64,000 nt of DNA from Gammaproteobacteria bacterium (GTDB lineage Bacteria; Pseudomonadota; Gammaproteobacteria; Steroidobacterales; Woeseiaceae), in contig JAOUIH010000002.1 in the NCBI GenBank assembly GCA_029884165.1, forward strand, positions 1-64,000. Direction: 5' to 3'. Shown piece after piece: positions 17,717 through 25,863 of this stretch. How positions within the stretch are numbered: position 1 is the stretch's first letter; every line of letters starts with the position of its first letter. Below the pieces are notes generated by a model. It searched no databases and had not been told where the DNA came from. It saw only the letters and a program-made list of their open reading frames with translations. A program made the position numbers and the translations under genes.

Positions 17717-18436
17717 CTACAGGATAGCCCTTAGTTTGCGCTCGTCGAGCAGGGTAACGCGGCCGCGGCCGAGGCTCACGACCGCCGCGGCCTCGAGTTC
17801 CTGCAGGCGGCGGCTGACGACCTCCCGGGCCGTGCCGAGCTCGATCGCAATGGCCTGGTGCGTAACCTTCAGGATGGGCCGCGTCTGGCCCGATTCGGCG
17901 AATTTTCGCAGCAGGTACTCGGCTAGTCGGTGATCGACGCGGCGCGTCGTCAGTTCGCGGACGCGGCCGATGACCTCACCGAATCGGCTCGCGGTCGACG
18001 TGAACATATAGTCGCGGATTTCCGCGCTTTTTTTACTCAATCTGCGAAAGCCTGCGGCGGGGACATACGCAGCCTGCAGCCCCTCCGTCGCCGCGGCGCT
18101 CGCGAACGCGTATAGGCTCAGCATTGCCGCGCTCAGGTTCGCCGGGCAGGTCTCGCCGCTGCGCACGTGGTACAGCGTGACCTCGCGGCCCGAATCCCCG
18201 GCGACGTAAACCCGCATGCTCCCGCTGCCGATGAGCAAGACCTCGCCGCAGGGACGGCCCGCCTCGAGCAGCGTTGCGCCGGGTTCCGGCCTGACCGGCT
18301 GCGCGGCCTCGAGCAACTCAGTCCTGATCGACCGTTCTGCACGCGTGTAGAAGCCGTAATTGCTCAGCACGTGATGCGCGGGCCGCAAGTCCGGTTCCAC
18401 GTCGTCGAAATCGCCCCTGCTCGCCCTGGTGTCCAT
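17717..18436 (-). CDS. Crp/Fnr-family transcription regulator
   Basis: The 239-residue product has an N-terminal cyclic-nucleotide-binding fold (GATLLEAGRPCGEVLLIGSG, VTLYHVRSGETC) and a C-terminal winged helix with THQAIAIELGTAREVVSRRL as the recognition helix. There is no N-terminal cysteine cluster, so it is not an FNR-type Fe-S sensor; the effector is unknown. It lies 14 bases after an NHL propeller gene and just before the tetraheme cytochrome gene, all on the minus strand. It is the obvious candidate to control the conduit operon, perhaps through the palindrome between its own 3' end and the cytochrome gene. Confidence 0.9.
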   Translation of the reverse strand: MDTRASRGDFDDVEPDLRPAHHVLSNYGFYTRAERSIRTELLEAAQPVRPEPGATLLEAGRPCGEVLLIGSGSMRVYVAGDSGREVTLYHVRSGETCPANLSAAMLSLYAFASAAATEGLQAAYVPAAGFRRLSKKSAEIRDYMFTSTASRFGEVIGRVRELTTRRVDHRLAEYLLRKFAESGQTRPILKVTHQAIAIELGTAREVVSRRLQELEAAAVVSLGRGRVTLLDERKLRAIL

Positions 18437-18450
18437 GCATCCAACAGCCG

Positions 18451-19593
18451 TCAGCGATTGCGTGCCTGCACGCCCAGGTAGCCCTGGTCGCTCGCAAGGC
18501 TCGCCGGCCGATACACGTCTACCTTGCGAAAGAACTGGTCGACCATATAAACGCGCCCGTCTTCGTCGACGGCGATCCCCGCCGGCAGCATGTATTTCGC
18601 CGGCTCCAGACTCTCGGATCGGGTACCGATGAACAACAGTAATTCACCGTCCGGGCTGAAGATCTGGAAATTGCCGAAGGCCGAGTCGGTAACGTAAATA
18701 TTCCCGTCCGGATCCGTGTCGATGCCCTTGGGCCGGGAAAACTGGCCCCGCGTCACGCCGATCGATCCGATAGAGCCCAGGTACTGGCCGTCCGGGCTGA
18801 AAATCTGCACGCGAAAATTGCCGCCATCCACGACATACAGCCTGCCATCGGGGCCGAAGGCGATATCCCGGGCCAGGTTCAGTTGGCCCGGGCCCGCGCC
18901 GCGTTTACCGATGTCGAGCAGGTGCGTACCGCTCCGAATGTCGAAGACGCGCACCATGTGCCGCTCGCTCCCGACTCCGCCCGTGTCCACGACATAGCCG
19001 CGCGTGCCATCGGGGTCGACCTCGACATGCGACGGTCGGTCGAACCACTCGGTGCCGCCGAAGGCCGTGACGTAGCGGCCCGCCTGGTCGTAGACGACCA
19101 CGCGGCGTTGCGTGCCGTCGACGACGTACAGGTTGCAGTCGTCGTCGACTGCCATGCCCAGCGGCTTCAGGAGCAGGCCCGGGTCGCTCTTGCCGATCTC
19201 GAAGAATGCACCGTGCGGCACGTCGAATACGAGTACCGACCGCCGCACCGTGTCGCTTATGTAGATTCTCCCCTGGCACGCCTCGACGTCGAAGGGCTTG
19301 GCCATGGCTTCGGTCGTGCCGACCTCGCCGGTCAGGAGCTGTCGCCAGCGCGTGTCACGATCAAGCTCGACAATGTCGGCACTGCCAGTGATCGTGCGTT
19401 CGAAGACGAAGCGGGCCTGCTCCGGCGGCGGCGGAAAGACAAGGCCAACCGGGGACCGTTCTGGCGAAGCGCCGGATTCGGCGGGCGGCGCCGAGCAACC
19501 GCCGCTGCCCAGCAGCGTGCCGATCAGGATCGTAATAATCGCGCCGCGTAAACGGGCACGATCCCGGATTCCAGGTATGTTCAGTCTGCTCAT
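18451..19593 (-). CDS. NHL-repeat beta-propeller lipoprotein
   Basis: The 380-residue product has a lipoprotein signal (GTLLGSGGC-SAPP) and six NHL-type blades (GRIYISDTVRRSVLVFD, CNLYVVDGTQRRVVVYD, GRLYVVDGGNFRVQIFS, GNIYVTDSAFGNFQIFS, GRVYMVDQFFRKVDVY). It is the third propeller lipoprotein of the locus and opens the minus-strand run of genes. The ATG with AAGG before it was chosen over an in-frame start 27 codons upstream. It is probably a surface or periplasmic partner of the cytochromes. Confidence 0.85.
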   Translation of the reverse strand: MSRLNIPGIRDRARLRGAIITILIGTLLGSGGCSAPPAESGASPERSPVGLVFPPPPEQARFVFERTITGSADIVELDRDTRWRQLLTGEVGTTEAMAKPFDVEACQGRIYISDTVRRSVLVFDVPHGAFFEIGKSDPGLLLKPLGMAVDDDCNLYVVDGTQRRVVVYDQAGRYVTAFGGTEWFDRPSHVEVDPDGTRGYVVDTGGVGSERHMVRVFDIRSGTHLLDIGKRGAGPGQLNLARDIAFGPDGRLYVVDGGNFRVQIFSPDGQYLGSIGSIGVTRGQFSRPKGIDTDPDGNIYVTDSAFGNFQIFSPDGELLLFIGTRSESLEPAKYMLPAGIAVDEDGRVYMVDQFFRKVDVYRPASLASDQGYLGVQARNR

Positions 19594-19818
19594 GGTTCGC
19601 CTTCGCGCCGCGATTTTACCGAATCCGGCCGATCCGCACCCTGTACCAACGATTGGATCGTGCTCTCCCCGCAAGCCGGACTACGCGCGAGCCTAGTATA
19701 GAGATCCGCAGCGGCACGTGCCTGTCGGCAAATACGTAGTGCCGCGCTCTCCGGGGCATGCATCCCAGAACGACCGGTGCATTGCCACGAGCCACCGGCA
19801 GCGATGTCCCGGTTCGTA

Positions 19819-19847
19819 TTGCACCGATCATACTGATGCAGTAAAAG
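19819..19847 (+). promoter_or_regulatory. Possible sigma-70-type promoter for the diheme cytochrome gene
   Basis: TTGCAC and TAAAAG stand 17 bases apart in the 262-base gap between divergent genes. The match to consensus is moderate, and the leader would be very short. Confidence 0.25.
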
Positions 19848-19855
19848 ATCCGCCC

Positions 19856-20602
19856 ATGACGACGATATTTCGACGGCTGTTGCCAGCCCTCTGCGCCCTC
19901 GTCGCGTTGCCGCCGAGCGTCGCAGCGCAGCAAACGCCGGACGCGGCACGTATCTACGCCGAGTCCTGTTCCGTATGCCACGGCGACGACGGCAGCGGCG
20001 CGATCTGGGGCCAGGCCTCGCTGGCGACGCCGCCGCGCAACTTCCGCTCGGAGGAGTCGCGCCGTGAGCTGGACAGGAACCGGATGATCGCCTCGGTGAC
20101 CTATGGCCGGCCGGGTACGCCGATGCCGGGCTTCGGCACACAGCTGATGCCCGCTGAGGTTGCCGCGGTCGTCGATTACGTGCGCGAACAGTTCATGCAA
20201 GGCTTGGACGCTCCCGCCGCGCCCCTGGCCAACGTGCGCGACGTTCCGTACAGCCACACGCCGCCGCCGGCGCCGCACGAACTGCCGCTGCCCGACGGCT
20301 TGAGCGGCCATGTCGAACGCGGTCGGGCCTACTACATGGAAAACTGTGTGCCCTGCCACGGTGCCTCCGGTACCGGCGACGGGCCGCGCGCCTATTTCAT
20401 CTTCCCGAAGCCGCGCAATTTTCTCGAGCCGACGACGCGGTCTTACCTGAATCGTCCGAACGTCTACAAGGGCATCAAGTTCGGTGTCGTCGGCAAGGAG
20501 ATGCCGGCATGGGGCAAGGTCATGGATGATCAGCAGATCGCGGACATCGCCGAGTTCGTCTACACATCCTTCATCGAGAGCGGCACCGCGGCCGATCATT
20601 GA
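19856..20602 (+). CDS. Diheme cytochrome c
   Basis: The 248-residue product has a signal peptide (ALVALPPSVAA-QQ) and two class I cytochrome c domains, each with CXXCH (CSVCH near residue 39, CVPCH near 160) and a later Met ligand region (GTPMPGFG; GKEMPAWG). Soluble diheme proteins of this kind carry electrons in the periplasm. The upstream open frame lacks a sensible signal, so the internal ATG is used. It is transcribed away from the conduit operon, and its 3' end overlaps the convergent propeller gene by seven bases. Confidence 0.87.
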   Translation: MTTIFRRLLPALCALVALPPSVAAQQTPDAARIYAESCSVCHGDDGSGAIWGQASLATPPRNFRSEESRRELDRNRMIASVTYGRPGTPMPGFGTQLMPAEVAAVVDYVREQFMQGLDAPAAPLANVRDVPYSHTPPPAPHELPLPDGLSGHVERGRAYYMENCVPCHGASGTGDGPRAYFIFPKPRNFLEPTTRSYLNRPNVYKGIKFGVVGKEMPAWGKVMDDQQIADIAEFVYTSFIESGTAADH

Positions 20603-21828
20603 AGGCTGGTTATCCGCGCTACGCCGCCGAAGCTTCCGACCCAGTAACTGCCGTCGTCGGCAGTCGCCATCGAGAATATGCGGTTCGAGAACAGCCCGTT
20701 CTCGGTCGTGTAGCGCGTGAAGGTCTCCCCGTCCAGGCGGGCCAATCCGTTGCTGGTGCCGACCCACAGCACCCCGTCCGGATCCTCGTGCAGCATGAAG
20801 ACGTGGTTGCCGGGCAAGCCATCGGCGAAGGTATAGTTTTTCCATTCGCTGCCGTCGAAGCGCGCGAGGCCGCCGCCCCAGGTGCCGCACCAGACAACGC
20901 CGTTACGATCGACCTCGAGCGCGACGATGTAGTTCGGGTTGTAGGAGATCGTCACCTCGTCCAGTCCCATCTCCGATTTCTGCCGTGCGTGGTGCTGAGA
21001 GTATTGCGCGGGATCGATCGGAAACTCGATCTGGTCGCGCACGACTTCATAGTCCGCGCCGAGGCCGTCTTCGTGGTTCCAGTTCCGCCACACACCATCC
21101 TTGAAATGCGCGAGTCCGCCCTCGGTCGCAAACCAGACATCGCCGTCCTTGCCGGCGCGAAGCGCATAGACCCAGTCATTGGGCAGCGCGCCGTTCGTGT
21201 TGGCGACCGTGTAGAGTTCCCAGCTCGAACGATCGTCCATCCGACCGCCCAGCACACGGTTCGCGCCGGACCACGTCGCGACCCAGACGTCCCCATTATC
21301 AAGCTCAAGCACATCGTAGATGAAGCCGTCACCGAGACCATCGGGTATATTGTAGATCCGCCAGTCGTCTTCGGTTTCGTTCAACACGGCGAGGCCGCCG
21401 CCGTAGGTTCCGACCGCGAGCCTGCCTTGGAGCTTCATCAGGTCGAAAACGCCGTTGGCCAGTAACCCGGTCCGCGTATCGAACAGCTTGTAATCGTCAT
21501 TCGTCGTGTCGTAGCGGATGACTCCAGCGGACGTGCCTACCCAGACGACATCGCCATCCGGCAGTATTGCCTTAACGTTGCGCTGGCCGACGCGGAAATG
21601 CGTGAAGTGGGCATCCGGGTCGATCTCGGCGACGCTGCCGCCCGCAGGCGGCGCGCCGTTCGGCGGACGGCCATCCGGCGTCGAAAACGACGGATGCCCC
21701 GCCGGCATGTCCGCCGCAGGCGCGCCGGCTTCTTCAACTTTCTCACCGCGCATCACCAGTACGGCTGCCGCCACGGCAATCACCAACAGCACCGCGGCCA
21801 CCGCCGCGTTCCTTATCGTTGCACTCAT
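20596..21828 (-). CDS. Membrane-anchored two-component-regulator-type beta-propeller, no signalling domain
   Basis: The 410-residue product has one N-terminal membrane helix and then many blades of the Reg_prop type (VVWVGTSAGVIRYD, DVWFATEGGLAHFKDG, VVWCGTWGGGLARFDG, VLWVGTSNGLARLDG, SYWVGSFGGVARI). Such blades normally form the sensor half of large hybrid kinases; here no kinase follows. It is paralogous to the next gene. GAAGAG precedes the chosen ATG. A role as periplasmic sensor or binding scaffold is inferred only. Confidence 0.8.
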   Translation of the reverse strand: MSATIRNAAVAAVLLVIAVAAAVLVMRGEKVEEAGAPAADMPAGHPSFSTPDGRPPNGAPPAGGSVAEIDPDAHFTHFRVGQRNVKAILPDGDVVWVGTSAGVIRYDTTNDDYKLFDTRTGLLANGVFDLMKLQGRLAVGTYGGGLAVLNETEDDWRIYNIPDGLGDGFIYDVLELDNGDVWVATWSGANRVLGGRMDDRSSWELYTVANTNGALPNDWVYALRAGKDGDVWFATEGGLAHFKDGVWRNWNHEDGLGADYEVVRDQIEFPIDPAQYSQHHARQKSEMGLDEVTISYNPNYIVALEVDRNGVVWCGTWGGGLARFDGSEWKNYTFADGLPGNHVFMLHEDPDGVLWVGTSNGLARLDGETFTRYTTENGLFSNRIFSMATADDGSYWVGSFGGVARITSLQ

Positions 21829-21835
21829 GGTCTCT

Positions 21836-22918
21836 TCAGTCTTTTTTCTGCTTGGGGGCAAGGCGCACGACGCCGTCGCGCGTTCCCACCCAGACGTCGT
21901 TTGCCGGCGTCACGGCGATTGCGTAGACGTCGTTGCCCGGCAAACCGGTCGTCGCGTCGAAATTGGTAAAGGCCTTGCCGTCGTACCGACTGACGCCGCG
22001 GTTGGTGCCGAACCAGTACGCGCCCGTCCTGTCTTGCGCAATCGCGTAGACGATATTCCCGACCAGCCCGTCTTTCATCGTCAGGTTGTGCCAGGCGCCG
22101 CCCTCGTAGCGCGACACGCCGCCGCCCCAGGTGCCAACCCAGACGACATCGTCCGGGTCCGCATACGTCGAAAACACGTAGTTCGGGTTGTAGGTCTCCT
22201 GCCCGCCGGTCAGGACGCTCAAATCGTGCCGTGTGCGCGTGCCGAGGCCGGTGTTCTGGCTGATCGGCAGCGCGAGATCATTTGGCGCTCCGACGCCGTC
22301 GTCGTGATTCCAGTGGGTCCAGGCGTCTCCATCGAGCATCGACACACCGCCCTCGGTACCGAACCAGACGCGATCGCGCGAATCGACGGCGAGCCCGTAC
22401 ACCCACTCGTTGATCAGTTCCTCCCGGTAGGTGGTCAATTTCAGCGATTCGAGATCGACGAGGTTCGCACCGGCCCAGGTACCGATCCAGTAGCGGCCGC
22501 CACGCTGCTCGGCGAATGCGTAGATCCAGTAATCCGCCAGGCCGTGCATCGGGAAGAACACCTGCCACACGCCATCCTTGTAGCGCGACGCGCCGCCCGC
22601 GTTGGTGCCGAACCACTTGTAACCCTGGCTGTCGATCCCGATCGCGAAAACGTACTCGTTCGCAAGACCGTCGCTGCGCGTATAGGTATTGCGCAACTCC
22701 TGCGTCGTCACGTCGATTTCCATGACGCCCATCGATGTACCAACCCAGAGCGTATTCGTGTCCGGTTCGACCGCAAGCGCGCGCACATATATGCCGCCGC
22801 CCACGTCGAAACGATCGGCAATTTCGAAGTCGACTGCTGGCGCCTGCTGCTTGCCGCCACAGGCCGCAAGCAAAAGGGCTGCCGTCGCGGGCAGCGCGAA
22901 TCTCGCGATCACTCTCAT
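21836..22918 (-). CDS. Two-component-regulator-type beta-propeller lipoprotein
   Basis: The 360-residue product has a lipoprotein signal (ALLLAAC-GGKQ) and Reg_prop blades (TLWVGTSMGVMEID, YKWFGTNAGGASRYKDG, RVWFGTEGGVSMLDG, VVWVGTWGGGVSRYEGG, AYWFGTNRGVSRYDG). It is a paralogue of the protein encoded just downstream and also has no signalling domain. The gene overlaps the upstream monoheme cytochrome gene by four bases. The pair may form one periplasmic complex with the cytochrome. Confidence 0.82.
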   Translation of the reverse strand: MRVIARFALPATAALLLAACGGKQQAPAVDFEIADRFDVGGGIYVRALAVEPDTNTLWVGTSMGVMEIDVTTQELRNTYTRSDGLANEYVFAIGIDSQGYKWFGTNAGGASRYKDGVWQVFFPMHGLADYWIYAFAEQRGGRYWIGTWAGANLVDLESLKLTTYREELINEWVYGLAVDSRDRVWFGTEGGVSMLDGDAWTHWNHDDGVGAPNDLALPISQNTGLGTRTRHDLSVLTGGQETYNPNYVFSTYADPDDVVWVGTWGGGVSRYEGGAWHNLTMKDGLVGNIVYAIAQDRTGAYWFGTNRGVSRYDGKAFTNFDATTGLPGNDVYAIAVTPANDVWVGTRDGVVRLAPKQKKD

Positions 22919-23244
22919 TGCTGCAACGACCGGACGTATGCGATCACGTCCAGGATCTCGTTGTCTTCGATCAGCCCACGGTACGCGGGCATCGCGCCGA
23001 CACCGTCGCGAATCTGACGGTAGAGGTCACTGTCAGGCACGAAGAGCGATTCGCCGCGCGTGAAATCCGGCGTGCCGGGATCCATGCTGCGGCCATCGAA
23101 CCCGTGGCAGCTCTGGCAGTGCAGTTCGTAGACCTCGCGGCCATTGAAATAATCCGCCGCCACCGCCCGATCCAGCGCGCCCAGCACGGCGACGGCTCCG
23201 GCGAGCGTGATCGTCGATTGCATGATTCGCGTCGCAACGCGCAT
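22915..23244 (-). CDS. Monoheme cytochrome c
   Basis: The 109-residue product has a signal peptide (DRAVA-AD) and one class I haem motif CQSCH, with a Met region (GVGAMPAYRG) that can supply the sixth ligand. It ends in a typical cytochrome c helix (EILDVIAYVRSL). AGGAG precedes the ATG. It lies in a tight minus-strand run with the TlpA, Sel1 and propeller genes and probably works in the same periplasmic chain. Confidence 0.88.
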   Translation of the reverse strand: MRVATRIMQSTITLAGAVAVLGALDRAVAADYFNGREVYELHCQSCHGFDGRSMDPGTPDFTRGESLFVPDSDLYRQIRDGVGAMPAYRGLIEDNEILDVIAYVRSLQQ

Positions 23245-23247
23245 TCG

Positions 23248-23865
23248 CTACTCCTGTTCCTGTTGCGACTCGCGTGCCTCGCGCGCCGCCCTGCTCCAGT
23301 AATCGGCCTGCGTTTTGTCGGCGGCCAGTCCCAACGCTCCGGACTCGTACGCCGCGGCAACACGCTCCATGGAACGGATGTCGCCTTCGCGCGCCGCCCG
23401 CAGCAGCCATTCGCCGGACCGGGACTCGTCGGCCGCCAGGCCCAGCCCACCGGCCTCCCAGGCCGCCGCCAGCACCGTCATCGACCTCACGTGGCCGGCT
23501 TCTGCAGCCTGCTCGAACAGCTGCCTGGCGCGGACAGGGTCGCGCTCGACGCCCTCGCCTTTGGCATACATCTCGGCAAGACCTGCCATTCCGCCGGCAT
23601 CGCCCTGCTCCGCGGCGGCACTGTACCAGCTTACTGCCTCGGCGTTCTCCTCGGCGTGGTCCAGGAACCACGCCAGCCAGACCTGGGCCTCGGCGGAACC
23701 GCCGACCGCCGCTTCGCGGTAGGCCGCCATCGCGCCGATCAGGTCGCCGCTGTTGTGTGCTTCGCGCCCCGCCGCCAGGAATTCTTCGGCAGTCTGCGCC
23801 AGGGCCCCGGAGCCGGCGGCTGCCAGGCCTGCTGTGACGAGCACATCCACGTAGCGAATTTTCAT
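23248..23865 (-). CDS. Sel1-repeat periplasmic protein
   Basis: The 205-residue product has a signal peptide (GSGALA-QT) and Sel1-like repeats (AMAAYREAAVGGSAEAQVWL, YSAAAEQGDAGGMAGLAEMY, LFEQAAEAGHVRSMTVLAAA). Sel1 proteins mediate protein-protein contacts. The ATG overlaps the stop of the tlpA-like gene (ATGA) and has a strong AGGGGG site. Its partner is unknown; the neighbouring cytochrome or propellers are the natural candidates. Confidence 0.82.
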   Translation of the reverse strand: MKIRYVDVLVTAGLAAAGSGALAQTAEEFLAAGREAHNSGDLIGAMAAYREAAVGGSAEAQVWLAWFLDHAEENAEAVSWYSAAAEQGDAGGMAGLAEMYAKGEGVERDPVRARQLFEQAAEAGHVRSMTVLAAAWEAGGLGLAADESRSGEWLLRAAREGDIRSMERVAAAYESGALGLAADKTQADYWSRAAREARESQQEQE

Positions 23866-24401
23866 AGTCCCCCTGGTCTGCTCCACAGGTCGCTTGCTCC
23901 GCGCGGGAGCAGCGGTCGTATGACGGAGTCGATTATGCCCTGATCGAGCGGTCCGAGCTGCGTGTAGAGTATTTCGCCGCCGCTGCCGACGACCAGCGTC
24001 ACCGGCAGCGCCTCTATGCCGAGCGCGTCGCCGAGCGCGCCGTCGGCATCGTAGAGGCTATATCGGTACGGGTCGCCGTAAAAGTCGAGCCAGCGCAAAG
24101 CATCCTCGCGCAGATCGCGGTGATTGACGCCGAACACCGGCACACCGTCGCGTTGCAGCTGCAGCAGGAGCGGATGCTCGACGCGGCAGGCTACGCACCA
24201 CGACGCCCAGAAATTGACGACGCCGTGCATGTCGGCGAGCCGCCCGGCCGCGGCAGGATCGGACAGCATGCCGAGCCGCAGGTCGGCCGCACGCGCGCCC
24301 GACTCCGGGGTGCGCTGCATCGCGAGCGGTACGAGCAGTGCGGCCAGCAGCGCGGCAGCCGCCGCCAGTGCCAACCCGCGATAGTTGAAATTGCCCCGCA
24401 T
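23862..24401 (-). CDS. TlpA/CcmG-like membrane-anchored thioredoxin
   Basis: The 179-residue product has an N-terminal membrane helix and a thioredoxin fold with the active site WASWCVACRVEH and a cis-proline loop (IEALPVTLVVG). This family reduces disulfides in apocytochromes so that haem can be attached, or in copper-site proteins. Given the cytochrome-rich surroundings and the presence of CcsA/ResB, a ResA/CcmG-like role is likely. It is the first gene of a five-gene minus-strand run. Confidence 0.88.
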   Translation of the reverse strand: MRGNFNYRGLALAAAAALLAALLVPLAMQRTPESGARAADLRLGMLSDPAAAGRLADMHGVVNFWASWCVACRVEHPLLLQLQRDGVPVFGVNHRDLREDALRWLDFYGDPYRYSLYDADGALGDALGIEALPVTLVVGSGGEILYTQLGPLDQGIIDSVIRPLLPRGASDLWSRPGGL

Positions 24402-24410
24402 AACGCTCCT

Positions 24411-24440
24411 CGCGAACCCGGTTTGCCTGCGCCCGGTTCG
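24411..24440. promoter_or_regulatory. Inverted repeat in the divergent tlpA / triheme promoter region
   Basis: GCGAACC and GGTTCGC are separated by 16 bases, midway between two divergent starts only 65 bases apart. It could be an operator shared by both genes. The arms are short, so chance is possible. Confidence 0.3.
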
Positions 24441-24466
24441 CCACTACAATCCGGCACGCGACGATT

Positions 24467-25480
24467 ATGCGAATCGAACCAAAAAACGCCAGTTTCCGAG
24501 CAGCCGCTCTCGCGCTCCTGTGGGTCGTCGTGCCAGCGGCTTATGCCGACGTACCGGCGTCGCCGGCCGAGGACCCTCGTGTTGCCGCAGGCCGCGCAAT
24601 CTACCGCTACTACTGTTACCAGTGCCACGGCTACGCCGGCGATGCGCGGACGCTCGCCAGCAGCTACCTGGCGCCGCCGCCGCGCGACTTCACGGCAACG
24701 GCGCCGGAGCAACTGCCGCTCGACCGGATCGTGCAGACGCTGGCCGAGGGACGGCCGGGCACCGCGATGGTCAGTTTCGCGACGGTGCTCGACGAGGCCG
24801 AGGCCGAGGCCGTCGCGTTGTACATAGGCTCGGCTTTCCTGCGCGAGGACCCGGTCCCGGCGTACTACCACAGCCCGGAGAACGGCTGGGCCGACCATGA
24901 GCGCTACGCGGCAGCCTTCCCTTTCGTGCTGGGCGAAATCCCGCTCGCGCGGGACTGGGACGGCCTGACGCCACGGGAGCGGCAGGGACGCCGCCTGTAC
25001 GAGACGGCCTGCGTCAGCTGCCACGACCTGCCCGGCGCCGGGGCCCCGGACGACGAGCCCTGGGCCCCGCGCGCCGTGTCCTACCCACGCCGGCATTTCT
25101 CGCCCCGGGTCGACAACGCCGACCTGGTGTCCGGCGCGTCGCCCTATGCCAGGCACGACGTCGCGCCCGAAGTCCCCGGCCTGGAAGGCGAGGCCGCACG
25201 CGGCAAGCGCCTCTACGAGGCAAACTGCGCGTTCTGCCACGCGGCGGACGGCACCGGGCGCAACTGGATCGGCAGCTTCCTGGAGCCCCGACCGAGGGAC
25301 CTGACGGCGTCCGATTTCGACCTGCGCGAGGACCCCGCCGGGCTGGCCGCGCGGATCCGCGCCGGCCTGCCCGGGACGTCGATGCCGGCCTGGGGCGGCG
25401 TACTGGCCGACGGCGACATCGACGCGATCGTTGCCTACCTGCGGGCTGCCTTCGCGCCGGAAGTGACCAGGGCCGACTGA
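24467..25480 (+). CDS. Triheme cytochrome c with three class I domains
   Basis: The 337-residue product has a signal peptide (VVVPAAYA-DV) and three haem motifs CYQCH, CVSCH and CAFCH, each in a small cytochrome c domain; possible Met ligands lie in GRPGTAMVSF and LPGTSMPAWGG. It resembles the diheme protein at 19856-20602 in its domain style. Such proteins act as periplasmic electron carriers or as electron-accepting subunits of dehydrogenases. It is transcribed divergently from the tlpA-like gene. Confidence 0.87.
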   Translation: MRIEPKNASFRAAALALLWVVVPAAYADVPASPAEDPRVAAGRAIYRYYCYQCHGYAGDARTLASSYLAPPPRDFTATAPEQLPLDRIVQTLAEGRPGTAMVSFATVLDEAEAEAVALYIGSAFLREDPVPAYYHSPENGWADHERYAAAFPFVLGEIPLARDWDGLTPRERQGRRLYETACVSCHDLPGAGAPDDEPWAPRAVSYPRRHFSPRVDNADLVSGASPYARHDVAPEVPGLEGEAARGKRLYEANCAFCHAADGTGRNWIGSFLEPRPRDLTASDFDLREDPAGLAARIRAGLPGTSMPAWGGVLADGDIDAIVAYLRAAFAPEVTRAD

Positions 25481-25617
25481 CGGCCGGATTGCCGAGCCGG
25501 TTAGCCTGGATAATTCAGTTACCTGGCACGCATAAATCGCGCAATACTTTTTTGGAATTATGTTCAATGCCCGCAACCCTTGCCGCAACCGCTCGTTTTA
25601 CGAGTAAGAAGATCGGG

Positions 25618-25817
25618 TATGCCGGCGACGGCACTAGCCAAGCTTGCTCGGGAACTGCGGAGGACCGGAGTGGCGCTGTCGCCGGCACCTTTTCAAATGA
25701 GGTGCTGAGCCGATCGGCGCGGAGGGGTAGCCCCCTCCGGAGCCGGCAGAACCGAAATTCGCGCGGCCGTGACGGTCGCGAAAGCGCCTGGCAGGAGACC
25801 ATCCTGCCGGGCGTTTT
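25618..25817 (+). ncRNA. Candidate structured RNA of unknown class
   Basis: A roughly 200-base plus-strand stretch begins with a perfect 10-bp stem (arms TGCCGGCGAC and GTCGCCGGCA), has at least three more hairpins and ends in a strong intrinsic terminator. It contains about seven GGA triplets, several close together, which loosely recalls CsrB/RsmZ-type decoy RNAs. No riboswitch consensus that I know fits. A long 3' leader of the triheme cytochrome mRNA is the simpler alternative. Confidence 0.3.
25651..25673 (+). repeat. 23-base repeat, copy A
   Basis: This stretch, beginning GGAACTGCGGAGGACC, recurs at 28540-28562 with one difference in 23 bases. Copy A lies in the loop side of the first stem of the candidate RNA. 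Confidence 0.6.
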
Positions 25818-25820
25818 CAT
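25785..25820 (+). terminator. Intrinsic terminator
   Basis: Twelve-base arms CGCCTGGCAGGA and TCCTGCCGGGCG (one G-T pair) around a five-base loop are followed by GTTTTC on the plus strand. It would end the triheme cytochrome transcript or a separate small RNA. Confidence 0.75.
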
Positions 25821-25863
25821 TAGTGGCCAGGAAAATCAGCCCGGGAAAATCAGCCGAGGAAAA

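Larger units (their letters stand above)
25481..25863. other. Gene-free stretch rich in hairpins
   Basis: No credible gene is seen in this gap. It holds a 10-bp stem (25620-25629 with 25678-25687), further hairpins (CACCT/AGGTG near 25686, CGGAGGGG/CCCCCTCCG near 25720-25739, GCGGCCG/CGGTCGC near 25763-25779) and a terminator at 25785-25817. The order suggests a structured transcript from the plus strand. Confidence 0.5.

Noticed and set aside
17717-18436. FNR-type oxygen sensor
   Set aside because: The fold fits Crp/Fnr, but the N-terminal cysteines needed for the 4Fe-4S cluster are absent.
25513-25535. Sigma-54 promoter at TGGCACG
   Set aside because: The GG to GC spacing is 12 bases instead of 10 and the TTGC part is missing.
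25650-25690. ECF/sigma-E promoter from the GGAACT in the 23-base repeat
   Set aside because: GGAACT resembles a -35, but no consistent -10 occurs 16-17 bases later in the copies at 25651, 28540 and 42780.
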